Assembly: GCF_002960425.1 (NCBI RefSeq)
Contig: NZ_POIZ01000066.1
Span: 1-52,075 of the forward strand
Length of the DNA: 52,075 nucleotides
Direction: 5' to 3'
DNA from: Streptococcus suis
GTDB taxonomy: Bacteria; Bacillota; Bacilli; Lactobacillales; Streptococcaceae
The notes under the pieces are model-generated. The model ran no database searches. It worked only from the letters and a program-made list of their open reading frames with translations, and was not told where the DNA came from. This document shows positions 35,074-42,735 of this stretch, piece by piece. Position 1 is the stretch's first letter; each line of letters starts with the position of its first letter. The translations under genes and the position numbers were made by a program.

Positions 35074-35102
35074 TTGTCCGTACAACTAATTCGTGATATA
35101 AT
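35074..35102 (+). promoter_or_regulatory. Promoter of the VOC-family gene
   Basis: TTGTCC and TATAAT, 17 bases apart; start codon 28 bases after the -10. Confidence 0.75.
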
Positions 35103-35129
35103 GGGCTATCAATGCTTTGGAGGTATCCC

Positions 35130-35570
35130 ATGCTTAAAGCAATGGAAGTATATTTGGTAACAAATGGCAATGGTTTAGAAGCTATTGAATTCTACAAAAA
35201 TGCACTTGGTGCAGAGGTAGAGCAAGTAAACTTATTCAAAGATTTCTTGCCAGACTGTCCAGCAGAATTAGAAAACCATGTCATGAATGCCCAATTCCGT
35301 TTAAACGGACAACGGTTTATGCTTTCTGACAATAACCCAGAAATGCCATATTCAATCGGTGACAACATTACAGTTGCCTTGATTACTGACGACGCTGAAA
35401 CTGCACAAGATTTGTTCACAAAACTATCTGAGGGTGCTATGAAAATTACAATGGACTTGCAAGCTGTGCCATGGTCACCTGCTTATGGTTCCTTGCAAGA
35501 CAAATTCGGTATCCACTGGCAAGTCAATGCTGAAGTAGTAGGCTATGGTCAAGAATATTACGCAGAATAA
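35130..35570 (+). CDS. VOC-family (PhnB/glyoxalase-like) protein
   Basis: A 146-residue protein starting at ATG 35130 with GGAGGT upstream. It looks like a PhnB-type VOC fold: AIEFYKNALGAEVE, RLNGQRFMLSDNNPEM, then GSLQDKFGIHWQVN. The last motif, D-x-F-G-x-x-W, is typical of the family. These proteins bind metals or small molecules; the substrate cannot be told from the sequence. It is monocistronic, with its own promoter. Confidence 0.85.
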   Translation: MLKAMEVYLVTNGNGLEAIEFYKNALGAEVEQVNLFKDFLPDCPAELENHVMNAQFRLNGQRFMLSDNNPEMPYSIGDNITVALITDDAETAQDLFTKLSEGAMKITMDLQAVPWSPAYGSLQDKFGIHWQVNAEVVGYGQEYYAE

Positions 35571-35709
35571 TTCTATTTTAGTCAATGAATGTTGCTGCAT
35601 ATTGAAGAGGGACGAATGTTGAGACTTCCAAAGATTCAATCATTTTGATGGTGCTGGAATGAATATATTGATTGGATATGTGTAGCTTAGACCGTTTAGA
35701 ATACTCTTT

Positions 35710-35738
35710 GGAGTTAGCAAAAGCTAGCTCCTTTTCTT
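35710..35738 (+). terminator. Hairpin terminator between the VOC gene and mutY
   Basis: GGAGTTAGC, AAAA, GCTAGCTCC, TTTTCTTT: a nine-pair stem with one G-T pair. Confidence 0.75.
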
Positions 35739-35755
35739 TGTGATATACTAGATGT
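35739..35755 (+). promoter_or_regulatory. Extended -10 promoter right before mutY (leaderless start possible)
   Basis: TGTGATATACT gives TG-A-TATACT (-10 at 35744-35749), and the ATG follows six bases later. A start of transcription at the usual 6-7 bases would fall on the ATG, and no ribosome site is present. Confidence 0.55.
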
Positions 35756-36901
35756 ATGTTAGATTTAAAAGATTATGGAATTGACATGTGGCCAGAGGAA
35801 AAGATCATCTCTTTCCGAAAAGCTCTTTTAGATTGGTATGATGCCAATAAACACGACTTACCTTGGAGAAGAACTAGAGATCCCTATGCCATCTGGGTGT
35901 CAGAAATCATGCTTCAACAGACCAGAGTAGATACGGTCATTCCTTACTATGAACGCTTTCTCCATCACTTGCCGACCATTACTGACCTGGCTCAAGCTCC
36001 AGAGGAGGTTATTCTCAAACTCTGGGAAGGACTGGGCTATTATTCACGTGTTCGAAATATGCAAAAGGCAGCCCAGCAAATGGTGGAAGACTTTAATGGA
36101 CAATTTCCTACCACTCATGCAGCCATTTCCAGCCTAAAAGGCATCGGTCCCTATACAGCAGGGGCGATTTCAAGCATTGCTTTTGATTTGCCAGAGCCAG
36201 CAGTAGACGGCAATGTCATGCGGGTTCTTAGTCGATTATTTGAGGTGGATTACGATATTGGTATTCCAAGTAACCGCAAGATTTTCCAAGCTATGATGGA
36301 AATCTTGATAGACCCTGACAGACCAGGAGATTTCAACCAAGCCTTGATGGATTTGGGGTCGGATATTGAATCACCAGCCAACCCGCGCCCTCAGGATAGC
36401 CCCGTCAAAGACTTTAGCGCAGCTTATCTAAATGGCACCATGAATAAGTACCCTATCAAAGCACCGAAGAAAAAGCCCGTTCCTGTAGCCTATCAAGGCT
36501 TTATTATCCGCAATAACGATAATCAATTTTTATTGGAAAAAAATAATGAAGCAGGGCTCTTATCAGGTTTTTGGTCCTTTCCTCTTTTGGAAAAAGGGGC
36601 TGTCGTAGCCAAACAAGTTTCACTCTTTGAAGTTGCAGAAGAAGTTGTGCAATCCGATATGCGGCAGAGCTTTACGGAACTTTACGGCATGACTGTTGAT
36701 TGGCAAAAGCAAGAATTTGATAGCGTTCAGCATATTTTCAGTCACCGTAAATGGCAGATAGAATTGATTGAAGGAGTTGCAGAAACAACCAAACTTCCAG
36801 AAAATAGGGAATTAAAATGGGTTTCCGTAGAAGACTTTCCTACCTATCCCTTTGCCAAACCCCAACAAAAAATGTGGGAAGCCTATGTAAAAGCGAAATA
36901 G
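35756..36901 (+). CDS. mutY: A/G-specific adenine glycosylase MutY, without the iron-sulfur cysteines
   Basis: A 381-residue base-excision enzyme that removes A opposite 8-oxoguanine. Visible are LPWRRTRDPYAIWVSEIMLQ, the helix-hairpin-helix LKGIGPYTAGAI and the catalytic Asp in PAVDGNVMRVL. The C-terminal NUDIX-like domain starts near VAYQGFIIRNNDNQF. After ALMDLGS, where most MutY proteins carry four cysteines of a 4Fe-4S cluster, this one reads DIESPANPRPQDSPVKDFSA with none. Cluster loss is known in some lactic acid bacteria, so it is probably functional. No ribosome site is seen before ATG 35756. Confidence 0.92.
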   Translation: MLDLKDYGIDMWPEEKIISFRKALLDWYDANKHDLPWRRTRDPYAIWVSEIMLQQTRVDTVIPYYERFLHHLPTITDLAQAPEEVILKLWEGLGYYSRVRNMQKAAQQMVEDFNGQFPTTHAAISSLKGIGPYTAGAISSIAFDLPEPAVDGNVMRVLSRLFEVDYDIGIPSNRKIFQAMMEILIDPDRPGDFNQALMDLGSDIESPANPRPQDSPVKDFSAAYLNGTMNKYPIKAPKKKPVPVAYQGFIIRNNDNQFLLEKNNEAGLLSGFWSFPLLEKGAVVAKQVSLFEVAEEVVQSDMRQSFTELYGMTVDWQKQEFDSVQHIFSHRKWQIELIEGVAETTKLPENRELKWVSVEDFPTYPFAKPQQKMWEAYVKAK

Positions 36902-36934
36902 AAATAAAAAATAGACTTTCGAGCACATAATTAT

Positions 36935-36963
36935 TTGATAGCGTTTTCTAAAAGTGTTATACT
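36935..36963 (+). promoter_or_regulatory. Strong promoter in the mutY-hdiR intergenic region
   Basis: TTGATA (36935-36940), 17 bases, TATACT (36958-36963), with TG before the -10. No protein gene follows on this strand for more than 1,400 bases. Confidence 0.75.
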
Positions 36964-36969
36964 ACTCTT

Positions 36970-37446
36970 AGAAGAAATCAGATAATGAAGTTAGATGCTG
37001 AACGCCATCTACCCTGCTTGAAAGGAGTATACCAGCGTTCACCTGATGGTGCTAACTACTAGCCACTTCCTCCAAAGGATGATGGCTAATAGGGGAAAAG
37101 TCCGTTATCCCTACTTTGATGCCTAAGGCATCTGTTGGCAAAATGCATAGCATTCACTCACACTTAGCCTTGCTACCCAGTTCAATCAAAAGTAGGCTAA
37201 TCCTTATTCGTGTCGTAATACTGTATGGTCAAGGTAGGTCCTTGGCTAGCAACCAAGAAAATCAGAAAACCTCTAGTGATTTTCATCATAATAAGCAATC
37301 TCCACACTTAGACAACAAAATAAGAGGACAATCAAAGACATAAGGGTAGCAGAATAATTATTTAATCATTAACTAATTGTCGTGTAACTTTGGTAATGGA
37401 CTTTTCCGATTTTAAAGACAAAAAGGAGGCTGAGGGGCCTCCTTTT
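36970..37446 (+). ncRNA. Candidate large structured non-coding RNA
   Basis: About 475 bases from the promoter at 36935 to the terminator at 37421. Exact helices include AGTTAG (36989)/CTAACT (37052), GAACGC (37000)/GCGTTC (37035), TAGCCA (37060)/TGGCTA (37083), TAGGG (37090)/CCCTA (37109), GATGCC (37118)/GGCATC (37127), TTAGCCT (37164)/AGGCTAA (37194), CTTGG (37241)/CCAAG (37253) and GAAAATCA (37257)/TGATTTTC (37277), the last sharing one base with the one before. The density of stems in the first 300 bases is far above its AT-rich surroundings. I cannot match it to RNase P, tmRNA, 6S or any other family. Function unknown. Confidence 0.6.
37421..37446. terminator. Bidirectional terminator between the RNA candidate and hdiR-like gene
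   Basis: AAAAGGAGGC, TGAGGG, GCCTCCTTTT: works for the plus-strand RNA and for the minus-strand repressor gene that ends at 37476. Confidence 0.82.
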
Positions 37447-37475
37447 CTGTATCGTCATGCTATGGATTGTTGCTA

Positions 37476-38276
37476 TTAGGATGGACTATAGACATCTACC
37501 ACTCGACCAATAGGGCGAATATGGTCCTCTTCGCTAAGGTAGATATCTTCATAGTCTGGATTGAGGGACTGCAGGTAGGTCCCCTTGTATTTCTTAACAA
37601 AATTTTCCCCGTTGACTGAGAAAATTCCAATGCTATTCAGAGGGATATCAGGTGTCAGACGAATGAAGAGGTAGTCTCCATCCTGGATAGTAGGTGCCAT
37701 GGAATCACCGACAACCTGAGCGATAGTATCGTATTGCCGACTATCAGGGATATCCTCGCTATAAAAGGACACTAGGTTGTCGAAATCACTATCCTGCCAG
37801 TAACCAGTACCAGCCGACACCTTTCCTGGAACAGCTAAGTCAATTTGTTCACGGTAGTCATCTAAACGTAGTATGCTGGCTGATTGAGGAGTAGATACAG
37901 TCTGCATGATTGTCATTTGTTCTTGTCCAAAGGCAATCCATCTGTCATGAAATTCTCCTTCAAGTGTTTGATCTAAGAACTGTGCCTGCTCGGAAATGGC
38001 TTGATTAAATTGTCCAAATTGAGCAGGAGTAAGCGTTAGGGCGATGGCTTGGTTGTCATCAAGTTTCTGAATCAAATCTATAACAGCTATGTTCATACCT
38101 TTGGCAACTTTCTCCAGTGTTTCCATGGTGGGTAGGAGAGCTTTTTTTGTTTTGGGGTGCTGATTTTTTTCCAGCATCGAAATATACCCCTTTGTTAAGC
38201 CAGATAGTTCTGCAAATCTATCCATAGAGAGCTTATTTTGGCTTCGGAATTCTTTTAAAATATCACCTAGAATCAT
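37476..38276 (-). CDS. HdiR-like repressor: XRE helix-turn-helix plus S24 self-cleaving domain
   Basis: A 266-residue protein. The N-terminal HTH is FAELSGLTKGYISMLEKNQH (about residues 22-41). The C-terminal S24 peptidase has the catalytic Ser in VVGDSMAPTIQDGD and the Lys in GENFVKKYKG. A candidate cleavage site Ala-Gly lies in KVSAGTGYW. Such repressors cleave themselves upon DNA damage (HdiR of lactococci). It faces a divergent operon across a region with two copies of a GTTTAAC motif, so it very likely represses that operon and itself. Confidence 0.88.
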   Translation of the reverse strand: MILGDILKEFRSQNKLSMDRFAELSGLTKGYISMLEKNQHPKTKKALLPTMETLEKVAKGMNIAVIDLIQKLDDNQAIALTLTPAQFGQFNQAISEQAQFLDQTLEGEFHDRWIAFGQEQMTIMQTVSTPQSASILRLDDYREQIDLAVPGKVSAGTGYWQDSDFDNLVSFYSEDIPDSRQYDTIAQVVGDSMAPTIQDGDYLFIRLTPDIPLNSIGIFSVNGENFVKKYKGTYLQSLNPDYEDIYLSEEDHIRPIGRVVDVYSPS

Positions 38277-38288
38277 GCTAGTACCTCG

Positions 38289-38343
38289 CTTTGTTTAACA
38301 CATTATACCATAAGCATATTTTTTTGACAAGCTTCGTTTAACG
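38289..38343. promoter_or_regulatory. Two direct operator-like repeats between divergent promoters
   Basis: CTTTGTTTAACA (38289-38300) and CTTCGTTTAACG (38332-38343). One overlaps the start region of the repressor's own promoter (reverse strand: TTGTCA, 17 bases, TATAAT); the other touches the -35 of the forward promoter. Likely binding sites for the HdiR-like repressor. Confidence 0.65.
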
Positions 38344-38346
38344 TGT

Positions 38347-38375
38347 TTGACAAAAATAAAAAATGGTGTTATGAT
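38347..38375 (+). promoter_or_regulatory. Promoter of the divergent operon at 38407
   Basis: TTGACA, 17 bases, TATGAT; near-consensus, with an operator-like repeat directly upstream. Confidence 0.85.
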
Positions 38376-38406
38376 GGTATCACATTAAAGTTGGAGAGTG
38401 AAGAAA

Positions 38407-38880
38407 ATGAAACAAGAACATGAGATTACTTGGGCAGACATTTACAGAGAATGGGAAGTCTATGCAGAACATTTCCATTTGCATCCTGTGATGAGCAAAG
38501 AGAGTAAATTTCAAGTAGCCAGTACTGAAATGAGTAGAGGTAGCCAGCTAACATTTCAGTTATTAAAGCATTATCAAGATGATGAAGTAAAGTATGCAGC
38601 AGTTTGGCTGGCGTCATTTTGTCGTGATTTAATGCAGGATTATGCCTATTTGTTAAATAGCAAAGCCTATATGATGGTTAGTCAAGTATATTTTCAGTCG
38701 ATCAAACAGTTTGATGTCGGTGTTCAAGCTTGGGCAAAACCGCTCACAAGATTGCAGCCAAAATCGTTTATCTCCCATCGTCTGTTTGAGAGTATAGACT
38801 TAACCAATCTTGCATGTCTTGTAGAATTAGCTATGATACAAGCTAGTTTAGTACAAGCCCAAATGTTAGAAAGAATATAG
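38407..38880 (+). CDS. Hypothetical protein, first gene of the HdiR-controlled operon
   Basis: A 157-residue, mostly helical soluble protein (MKQEHEITWADIYREWEVYA) with no motif I recognise. Start ATG 38407 is chosen; a GTG at 38398, nearer to GGAG, is the alternative. It is expressed from a strong promoter next to the S24 repressor's operators, so it is probably induced with DNA damage or stress. It is followed after ten bases by a zinc-finger-like protein. Confidence 0.7.
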   Translation: MKQEHEITWADIYREWEVYAEHFHLHPVMSKESKFQVASTEMSRGSQLTFQLLKHYQDDEVKYAAVWLASFCRDLMQDYAYLLNSKAYMMVSQVYFQSIKQFDVGVQAWAKPLTRLQPKSFISHRLFESIDLTNLACLVELAMIQASLVQAQMLERI

Positions 38881-38890
38881 AAAGGTAGAT

Positions 38891-39439
38891 ATGAACATGT
38901 TTATTTGGAATAAGAAAACGACAAATCTTTTATCAGTTGTAGAATATTGGGCAGATCGCTTGCTTGCCTTGGGGATTTTAAAGGATTCTGAAATGTTAAG
39001 TCCTTCTTGTTGGCGTTGCCACACCAGTTATGGAGTAAAAAATGTTTCGATTGTTTCAGGGCAATGGTTTCATGCAGAAAGTTTGTCCAATCAGCTATTG
39101 CTGTGCCAGGCCTGTGAAGTAGAGAAGCCAAAGACCAAGCAAGCTGATGTTGTTTGGAAATGGTTAAAAGATGAAAGTAGTGAATATTACTGGACCATTG
39201 CGGCTATGAAAGAATACGAGAAGCAGTTTCACACAAGTGTCCTTCAAGAACTTTGGAATATGGGGATTAGGGATGGAGAAGAGGTAGAAATCCTAGTTCA
39301 AAAAGTGATGAAAGATATTCCTAAGAAGTCACCATCATTCAATCGTGCCAGCCTTGCCCAAGCATTCCGAGTGGAAATTGAAAAAATGCGTAAAGAAGCA
39401 TTTACAAACTGGACAGGAGTATTCCAAGTGGCTAGTTGA
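38891..39439 (+). CDS. Hypothetical protein with CxxC pairs, second gene of the operon
   Basis: A 182-residue protein. Near the middle, SPSCWRCHTSYG and LLCQACEVEK form two CxxC pairs about 30 residues apart, a likely zinc site resembling an HNH-type or ribbon fold. The C-terminal half is helical and charged. AAAGGTAG precedes ATG 38891. No known function; co-expression with the S24 repressor suggests a stress role. Confidence 0.68.
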   Translation: MNMFIWNKKTTNLLSVVEYWADRLLALGILKDSEMLSPSCWRCHTSYGVKNVSIVSGQWFHAESLSNQLLLCQACEVEKPKTKQADVVWKWLKDESSEYYWTIAAMKEYEKQFHTSVLQELWNMGIRDGEEVEILVQKVMKDIPKKSPSFNRASLAQAFRVEIEKMRKEAFTNWTGVFQVAS

Positions 39440-39550
39440 ATGGATGGGCATTCAAGCTGACAGGGTAATTAAATAAGTCTAGGCCTTCCCTATAGAATTG
39501 TATTTTGTTTAAAATATCACATACTATTTGTAAAAATCATTTGCATATAG

Positions 39551-39556
39551 TATAAT
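39551..39556 (+). promoter_or_regulatory. -10 element of the alcohol dehydrogenase promoter
   Basis: TATAAT, with TTTGTA 18 bases upstream as a possible -35; the start codon is 68 bases further on. Confidence 0.5.
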
Positions 39557-39623
39557 AATATAAAAGAAATCGATAAGTAATCAATAACATAATACGTCAT
39601 ATAAATCTAAAAGGAGGTTGTCT

Positions 39624-40775
39624 ATGGCAACATTTTACGTCCCAGCGGTCAACTTGATTGGTCGCGGTTGTGTCAATGAAATTGGTGGGTATGTTAAGGA
39701 TTTGGGCTACAAGAAAGCTCTTCTTGTCACAGATGAATTCATTAGCACCAGTGATATTCTTCCAAAGGTGACCAAGCCTCTTGATGAAGCAGGAGTAGAC
39801 TACGTGGTATTTAGCCAGGTTGATCCTAATCCAACCTGTAAAAATGTTTACGATGGTTTAGCTGCTCTTCAAGAAAATGAATGTGATTTTATTATCTCAG
39901 TCGGCGGTGGCTCACCTCAAGATGCTGCAAGCTGTATTTCTATTATGGCAACCAATGGCGGGAAGCCACAAGACTATGAAGGTTTGCATAAGTCTGAAAA
40001 ATTAGGCTTGCCTGTTGTAGCTATCAACACAACAGCGGGCACCTCTGCTGAAATTACCATCAACTATGTTATTACCGATGAAGAGCGTAAGGTAAAAATG
40101 GTAATGGTAGATAAGAATAGCTTGGCAGTGATGTCAGTCAACGACCCTGAACTCATGCTTTCTAAGCCAGCGGCCTTAACAGCAGCAACTGGTATGGATG
40201 CTTTGACCCATGCTATCGAAGCTTTGGTAACTCCGGGTGCTTATGGAGTAACTAAAAAGTTATCAATGGGTGCTATTGAACTTATCAAAGAATATTTGCC
40301 ACGTGCTGTTGAAAACGGACAAGATATCGAAGCTCGAGAAGCTATGGTCCATGCTATCTTCTTGGGCGGTATGAGTTTCAACAATGCTGGTCTAGGCTAT
40401 GTGCATTCTATGGCTCACCAGCTAGGTGCTGTTTACGATCTGCCACACGGTGTGTGCTGTGCTATGATTTTACCGATCATCGAACGTGAAAATGCCAAAC
40501 GTGTACCAGCAGCCTTCCGTGATGTTGCAAAAGCTTTGGGTCTTGATATTGTTGGCAAATCAGATGAAGAGTGTGCAGACTATGCTATTGCACAAATCGA
40601 AGAATTGTCAGCAAAAGTTGGTATTCCTAAGAAATTAACAGAATTGGATATCAAAGAAGAAGACTTCGACTTTGAATACCTTTCTAAGAATGCCTTGATT
40701 GATGCCTGTGCGCCTGGTAATCCATTTATGCCAACCCTTGAAGAAACGATTGCTTTCTATAAAGAGTTGTTCTAA
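39624..40775 (+). CDS. Iron-containing alcohol dehydrogenase (group III, AdhB-like)
   Basis: A 383-residue NAD-linked alcohol dehydrogenase close in layout to Zymomonas AdhB. The glycine-rich NAD motif is ISVGGGSPQD (about residues 91-100). Iron ligands are in ATGMDALTHAIEA and in NAGLGYVHSMAHQLG plus LPHGVC. ATG 39624 follows AAGGAGG; the in-frame TTG six bases earlier is less likely. It is monocistronic and terminates at 40842. It probably acts in fermentation or aldehyde removal. Confidence 0.92.
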   Translation: MATFYVPAVNLIGRGCVNEIGGYVKDLGYKKALLVTDEFISTSDILPKVTKPLDEAGVDYVVFSQVDPNPTCKNVYDGLAALQENECDFIISVGGGSPQDAASCISIMATNGGKPQDYEGLHKSEKLGLPVVAINTTAGTSAEITINYVITDEERKVKMVMVDKNSLAVMSVNDPELMLSKPAALTAATGMDALTHAIEALVTPGAYGVTKKLSMGAIELIKEYLPRAVENGQDIEAREAMVHAIFLGGMSFNNAGLGYVHSMAHQLGAVYDLPHGVCCAMILPIIERENAKRVPAAFRDVAKALGLDIVGKSDEECADYAIAQIEELSAKVGIPKKLTELDIKEEDFDFEYLSKNALIDACAPGNPFMPTLEETIAFYKELF

Positions 40776-40794
40776 TCAATAAACTTCAAAAAAA

Positions 40795-40842
40795 TAAATA
40801 CCTGCAATCTATTGAGGCAAACAAAGGTTGTAGGTATTTTTT
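40795..40842 (+). terminator. Terminator of the alcohol dehydrogenase gene
   Basis: AATACCTGCAATC pairs, with G-T wobbles, with GGTTGTAGGTATT before TTTTT. Confidence 0.75.
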
Positions 40843-40895
40843 GAACTCTTTCCTAATTCAAATAAAGAACTATTCATGTTCATTTATCAATGAAT

Positions 40896-40924
40896 ATGAC
40901 AAACTGTTTAAATTTTGCTATAAT
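40896..40924 (+). promoter_or_regulatory. Promoter toward the rbgA operon
   Basis: ATGACA, 17 bases, TATAAT. A small hairpin with T run (AAGCCG/CGGCTTTTTT, 40935-40957) lies between it and the old start site. Confidence 0.6.
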
Positions 40925-40984
40925 GGAAACAAACCAAGCCGTTTTTACGGCTTTTTTCAATGAAGTAAGATGAAGGAGTATCCT

Positions 40985-41121
40985 ATGGCAATAATCCAAT
41001 GATAAAGTGTTGGCTTATGAAATGTCATGGTAATCGAAATTTTGGTGCCTATTTGGTGCCTAGATGAAAAATAAAGACAGCAAGTACCTCAAACCCTTGC
41101 TAGGAAAGGAATTATACACTC
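40985..41121 (+). other. Relic of an integrated element at the 5' end of rbgA
   Basis: ATGGCAATAATCCAATG at 40985 repeats, with two changes, the true rbgA start ATGGCAACAATTCAATG at 41122. The first copy has the better ribosome site (GAAGGAG) but stops after five codons (TGA). Between them is 120 bases containing TTGGTGCC twice, as seen downstream of many phage-type integrase genes. This looks like an att duplication left by a site-specific element that has since been lost. Confidence 0.6.
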
Positions 41122-41973
41122 ATGGCAACAATTCAATGGTATCCGGGCCATATGTCCAAGGCTCGCAGGCAGGTGCAGGAGAATATCAAGCACGTTGATT
41201 TCGTGACCATTTTAGTCGATGCCCGCCTACCCCTATCCAGCCAAAACCCCATGCTGACCAAGATTGTTGGTGACAAGCCCAAGCTCATGATTCTCAACAA
41301 GGTCGATTTGGCTGACCCTGTTCGGACCAAAGAATGGCAGAGCTACTTTGAAGGTCAAGGCATCCGTACCCTTGCCATCAACTCAAAAGAGCAAGCGACG
41401 GTGAAAAAGGTGACAGACGCAGCCAAGAGTCTGATGAAAGACAAGATTGAACGCCTCCGCGAAAGAGGAATTCAAAAAGAAACCCTGCGGACCATGATTA
41501 TCGGTATTCCAAACGCTGGAAAGTCCACCCTTATGAACCGTCTGGCTGGAAAGAAAATCGCCGTTGTTGGCAACAAACCAGGTGTGACCAAGGGGCAACA
41601 ATGGCTCAAGTCCAATAAAGACCTCGAAATCCTTGATACACCAGGTATTCTCTGGCCTAAGTTTGAGGACCAAGAAGTTGGACTGAAGTTAGCTCTGACT
41701 GGAGCTATCAAGGACCAGCTCTTGCCAATGGATGAAGTGACTATTTTTGGTTTGGACTATTTCAAGGCCAACTATCCAGATCGTCTACAAGAGCGGTTCA
41801 AGGGCATGGATTTGGAGCAGGAAACGCCTGAACTCATCATGGATTGGACCAAGAAATTGGGCTTCCGTGATGATTATGACCGTTTTTACAATCTCTTTGT
41901 CAAGGACGTTCGGGACGGTCGTTTCGGCACCTATACATTAGACAGGGTGAGTGACTTAGATGGCAACGATTAA
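41122..41973 (+). CDS. rbgA: Ribosome biogenesis GTPase RbgA (YlqF)
   Basis: A 283-residue circularly permuted GTPase that assists 50S subunit assembly. Motif order is permuted: NKVDLAD (G4, about residues 59-65) precedes [12 protein letters not shown] (G1) and DTPGIL (G3). The C-terminal helical domain contacts the ribosome. The start matches the family ([17 protein letters not shown]), but the ribosome site (AAAGGAA, 12 bases away) is weaker than that of the duplicated relic start upstream. It overlaps rnhB by 14 bases. Confidence 0.95.
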   Translation: MATIQWYPGHMSKARRQVQENIKHVDFVTILVDARLPLSSQNPMLTKIVGDKPKLMILNKVDLADPVRTKEWQSYFEGQGIRTLAINSKEQATVKKVTDAAKSLMKDKIERLRERGIQKETLRTMIIGIPNAGKSTLMNRLAGKKIAVVGNKPGVTKGQQWLKSNKDLEILDTPGILWPKFEDQEVGLKLALTGAIKDQLLPMDEVTIFGLDYFKANYPDRLQERFKGMDLEQETPELIMDWTKKLGFRDDYDRFYNLFVKDVRDGRFGTYTLDRVSDLDGND

Positions 41974-42733
41974 GGAAGTGACTGCTCTGCTGGCTCAGGT
42001 GGACAGTCTTGACAGTCCTGTCTGGTCGGAATTATCTCAGGATGAGCGAGCAGGGGTCCAGTCTGCTATCAAGAAACGCCGTAAGGAGCTGGAAAAAGAA
42101 GCAGCAGAAGACGCTCGCTTAGAAGCTATGCTATCTTACGAAAAAGCACTTTATGAAAATGGGGTGGAGTTAATCGCTGGCATCGACGAAGTCGGCCGGG
42201 GGCCTCTAGCAGGTCCTGTGGTGGCAGCAGCGGTTATCTTGCCCAAAGGGTGCAAAATCCGCTACCTCAACGACTCCAAGAAAATCCCTAAGTCCAAACA
42301 TGAAGCCATCTACCAAGAAGTCATGGAGAGAGCAGTGGCAGTCGGCGTAGGCGTCAAAGATGCAGCTGTCATCGACCAGGTCAACATCTACGAGGCGACC
42401 AAGTTAGCTATGTTGGAAGCTTTGGGCAAACTGAGCCAAGAGCCTGAACACCTTTTGATAGATGCTATGAAGTTGGATACTGAAATACCGCAAACCTCTA
42501 TCATCAAGGGAGATGCCAATAGCCTGTCTATCGCAGCGGCCTCTATCGTTGCCAAGGTGACGCGGGACAAGATGATGGCGGATTATGACAAGGAGTTCTC
42601 AGGCTACGGCTTTGCCAAGAATGCAGGCTATGGAACGGCAGAGCATTTGGAAGGCTTGAGCAAGCTAGGCATCACGCCCATTCACCGAAAGACCTTTGAG
42701 CCCATTAAGTCTATGCTAACAGGAGGAAACTAG
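41960..42733 (+). CDS. rnhB: Ribonuclease HII
   Basis: A 257-residue type 2 RNase H that removes RNA from RNA-DNA hybrids and misinserted ribonucleotides. The signature [19 protein letters not shown] (about residues 73-91) with the metal-binding Asp and Glu is clear, and LLIDAMKLD gives a further acidic residue. An N-terminal extension of about 70 residues is normal for Gram-positive RnhB. It follows rbgA with an overlap and is followed after two bases by a membrane protein gene. Confidence 0.95.
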   Translation: MATIKEVTALLAQVDSLDSPVWSELSQDERAGVQSAIKKRRKELEKEAAEDARLEAMLSYEKALYENGVELIAGIDEVGRGPLAGPVVAAAVILPKGCKIRYLNDSKKIPKSKHEAIYQEVMERAVAVGVGVKDAAVIDQVNIYEATKLAMLEALGKLSQEPEHLLIDAMKLDTEIPQTSIIKGDANSLSIAAASIVAKVTRDKMMADYDKEFSGYGFAKNAGYGTAEHLEGLSKLGITPIHRKTFEPIKSMLTGGN

Positions 42734-42735
42734 TC

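Noticed and set aside
37095..37112. A stretch reading AAAGTCCGTTATCC that resembles part of a Cas9 tracrRNA
   Set aside because: No CRISPR repeats, no cas genes and no matching anti-repeat nearby; the similarity is about ten bases and sits in the loop of a different hairpin.
37116..37343. A 75-codon ORF inside the structured intergenic region
   Set aside because: It has no ribosome site, odd composition and overlaps several RNA stems; the hairpin pattern explains the region better.
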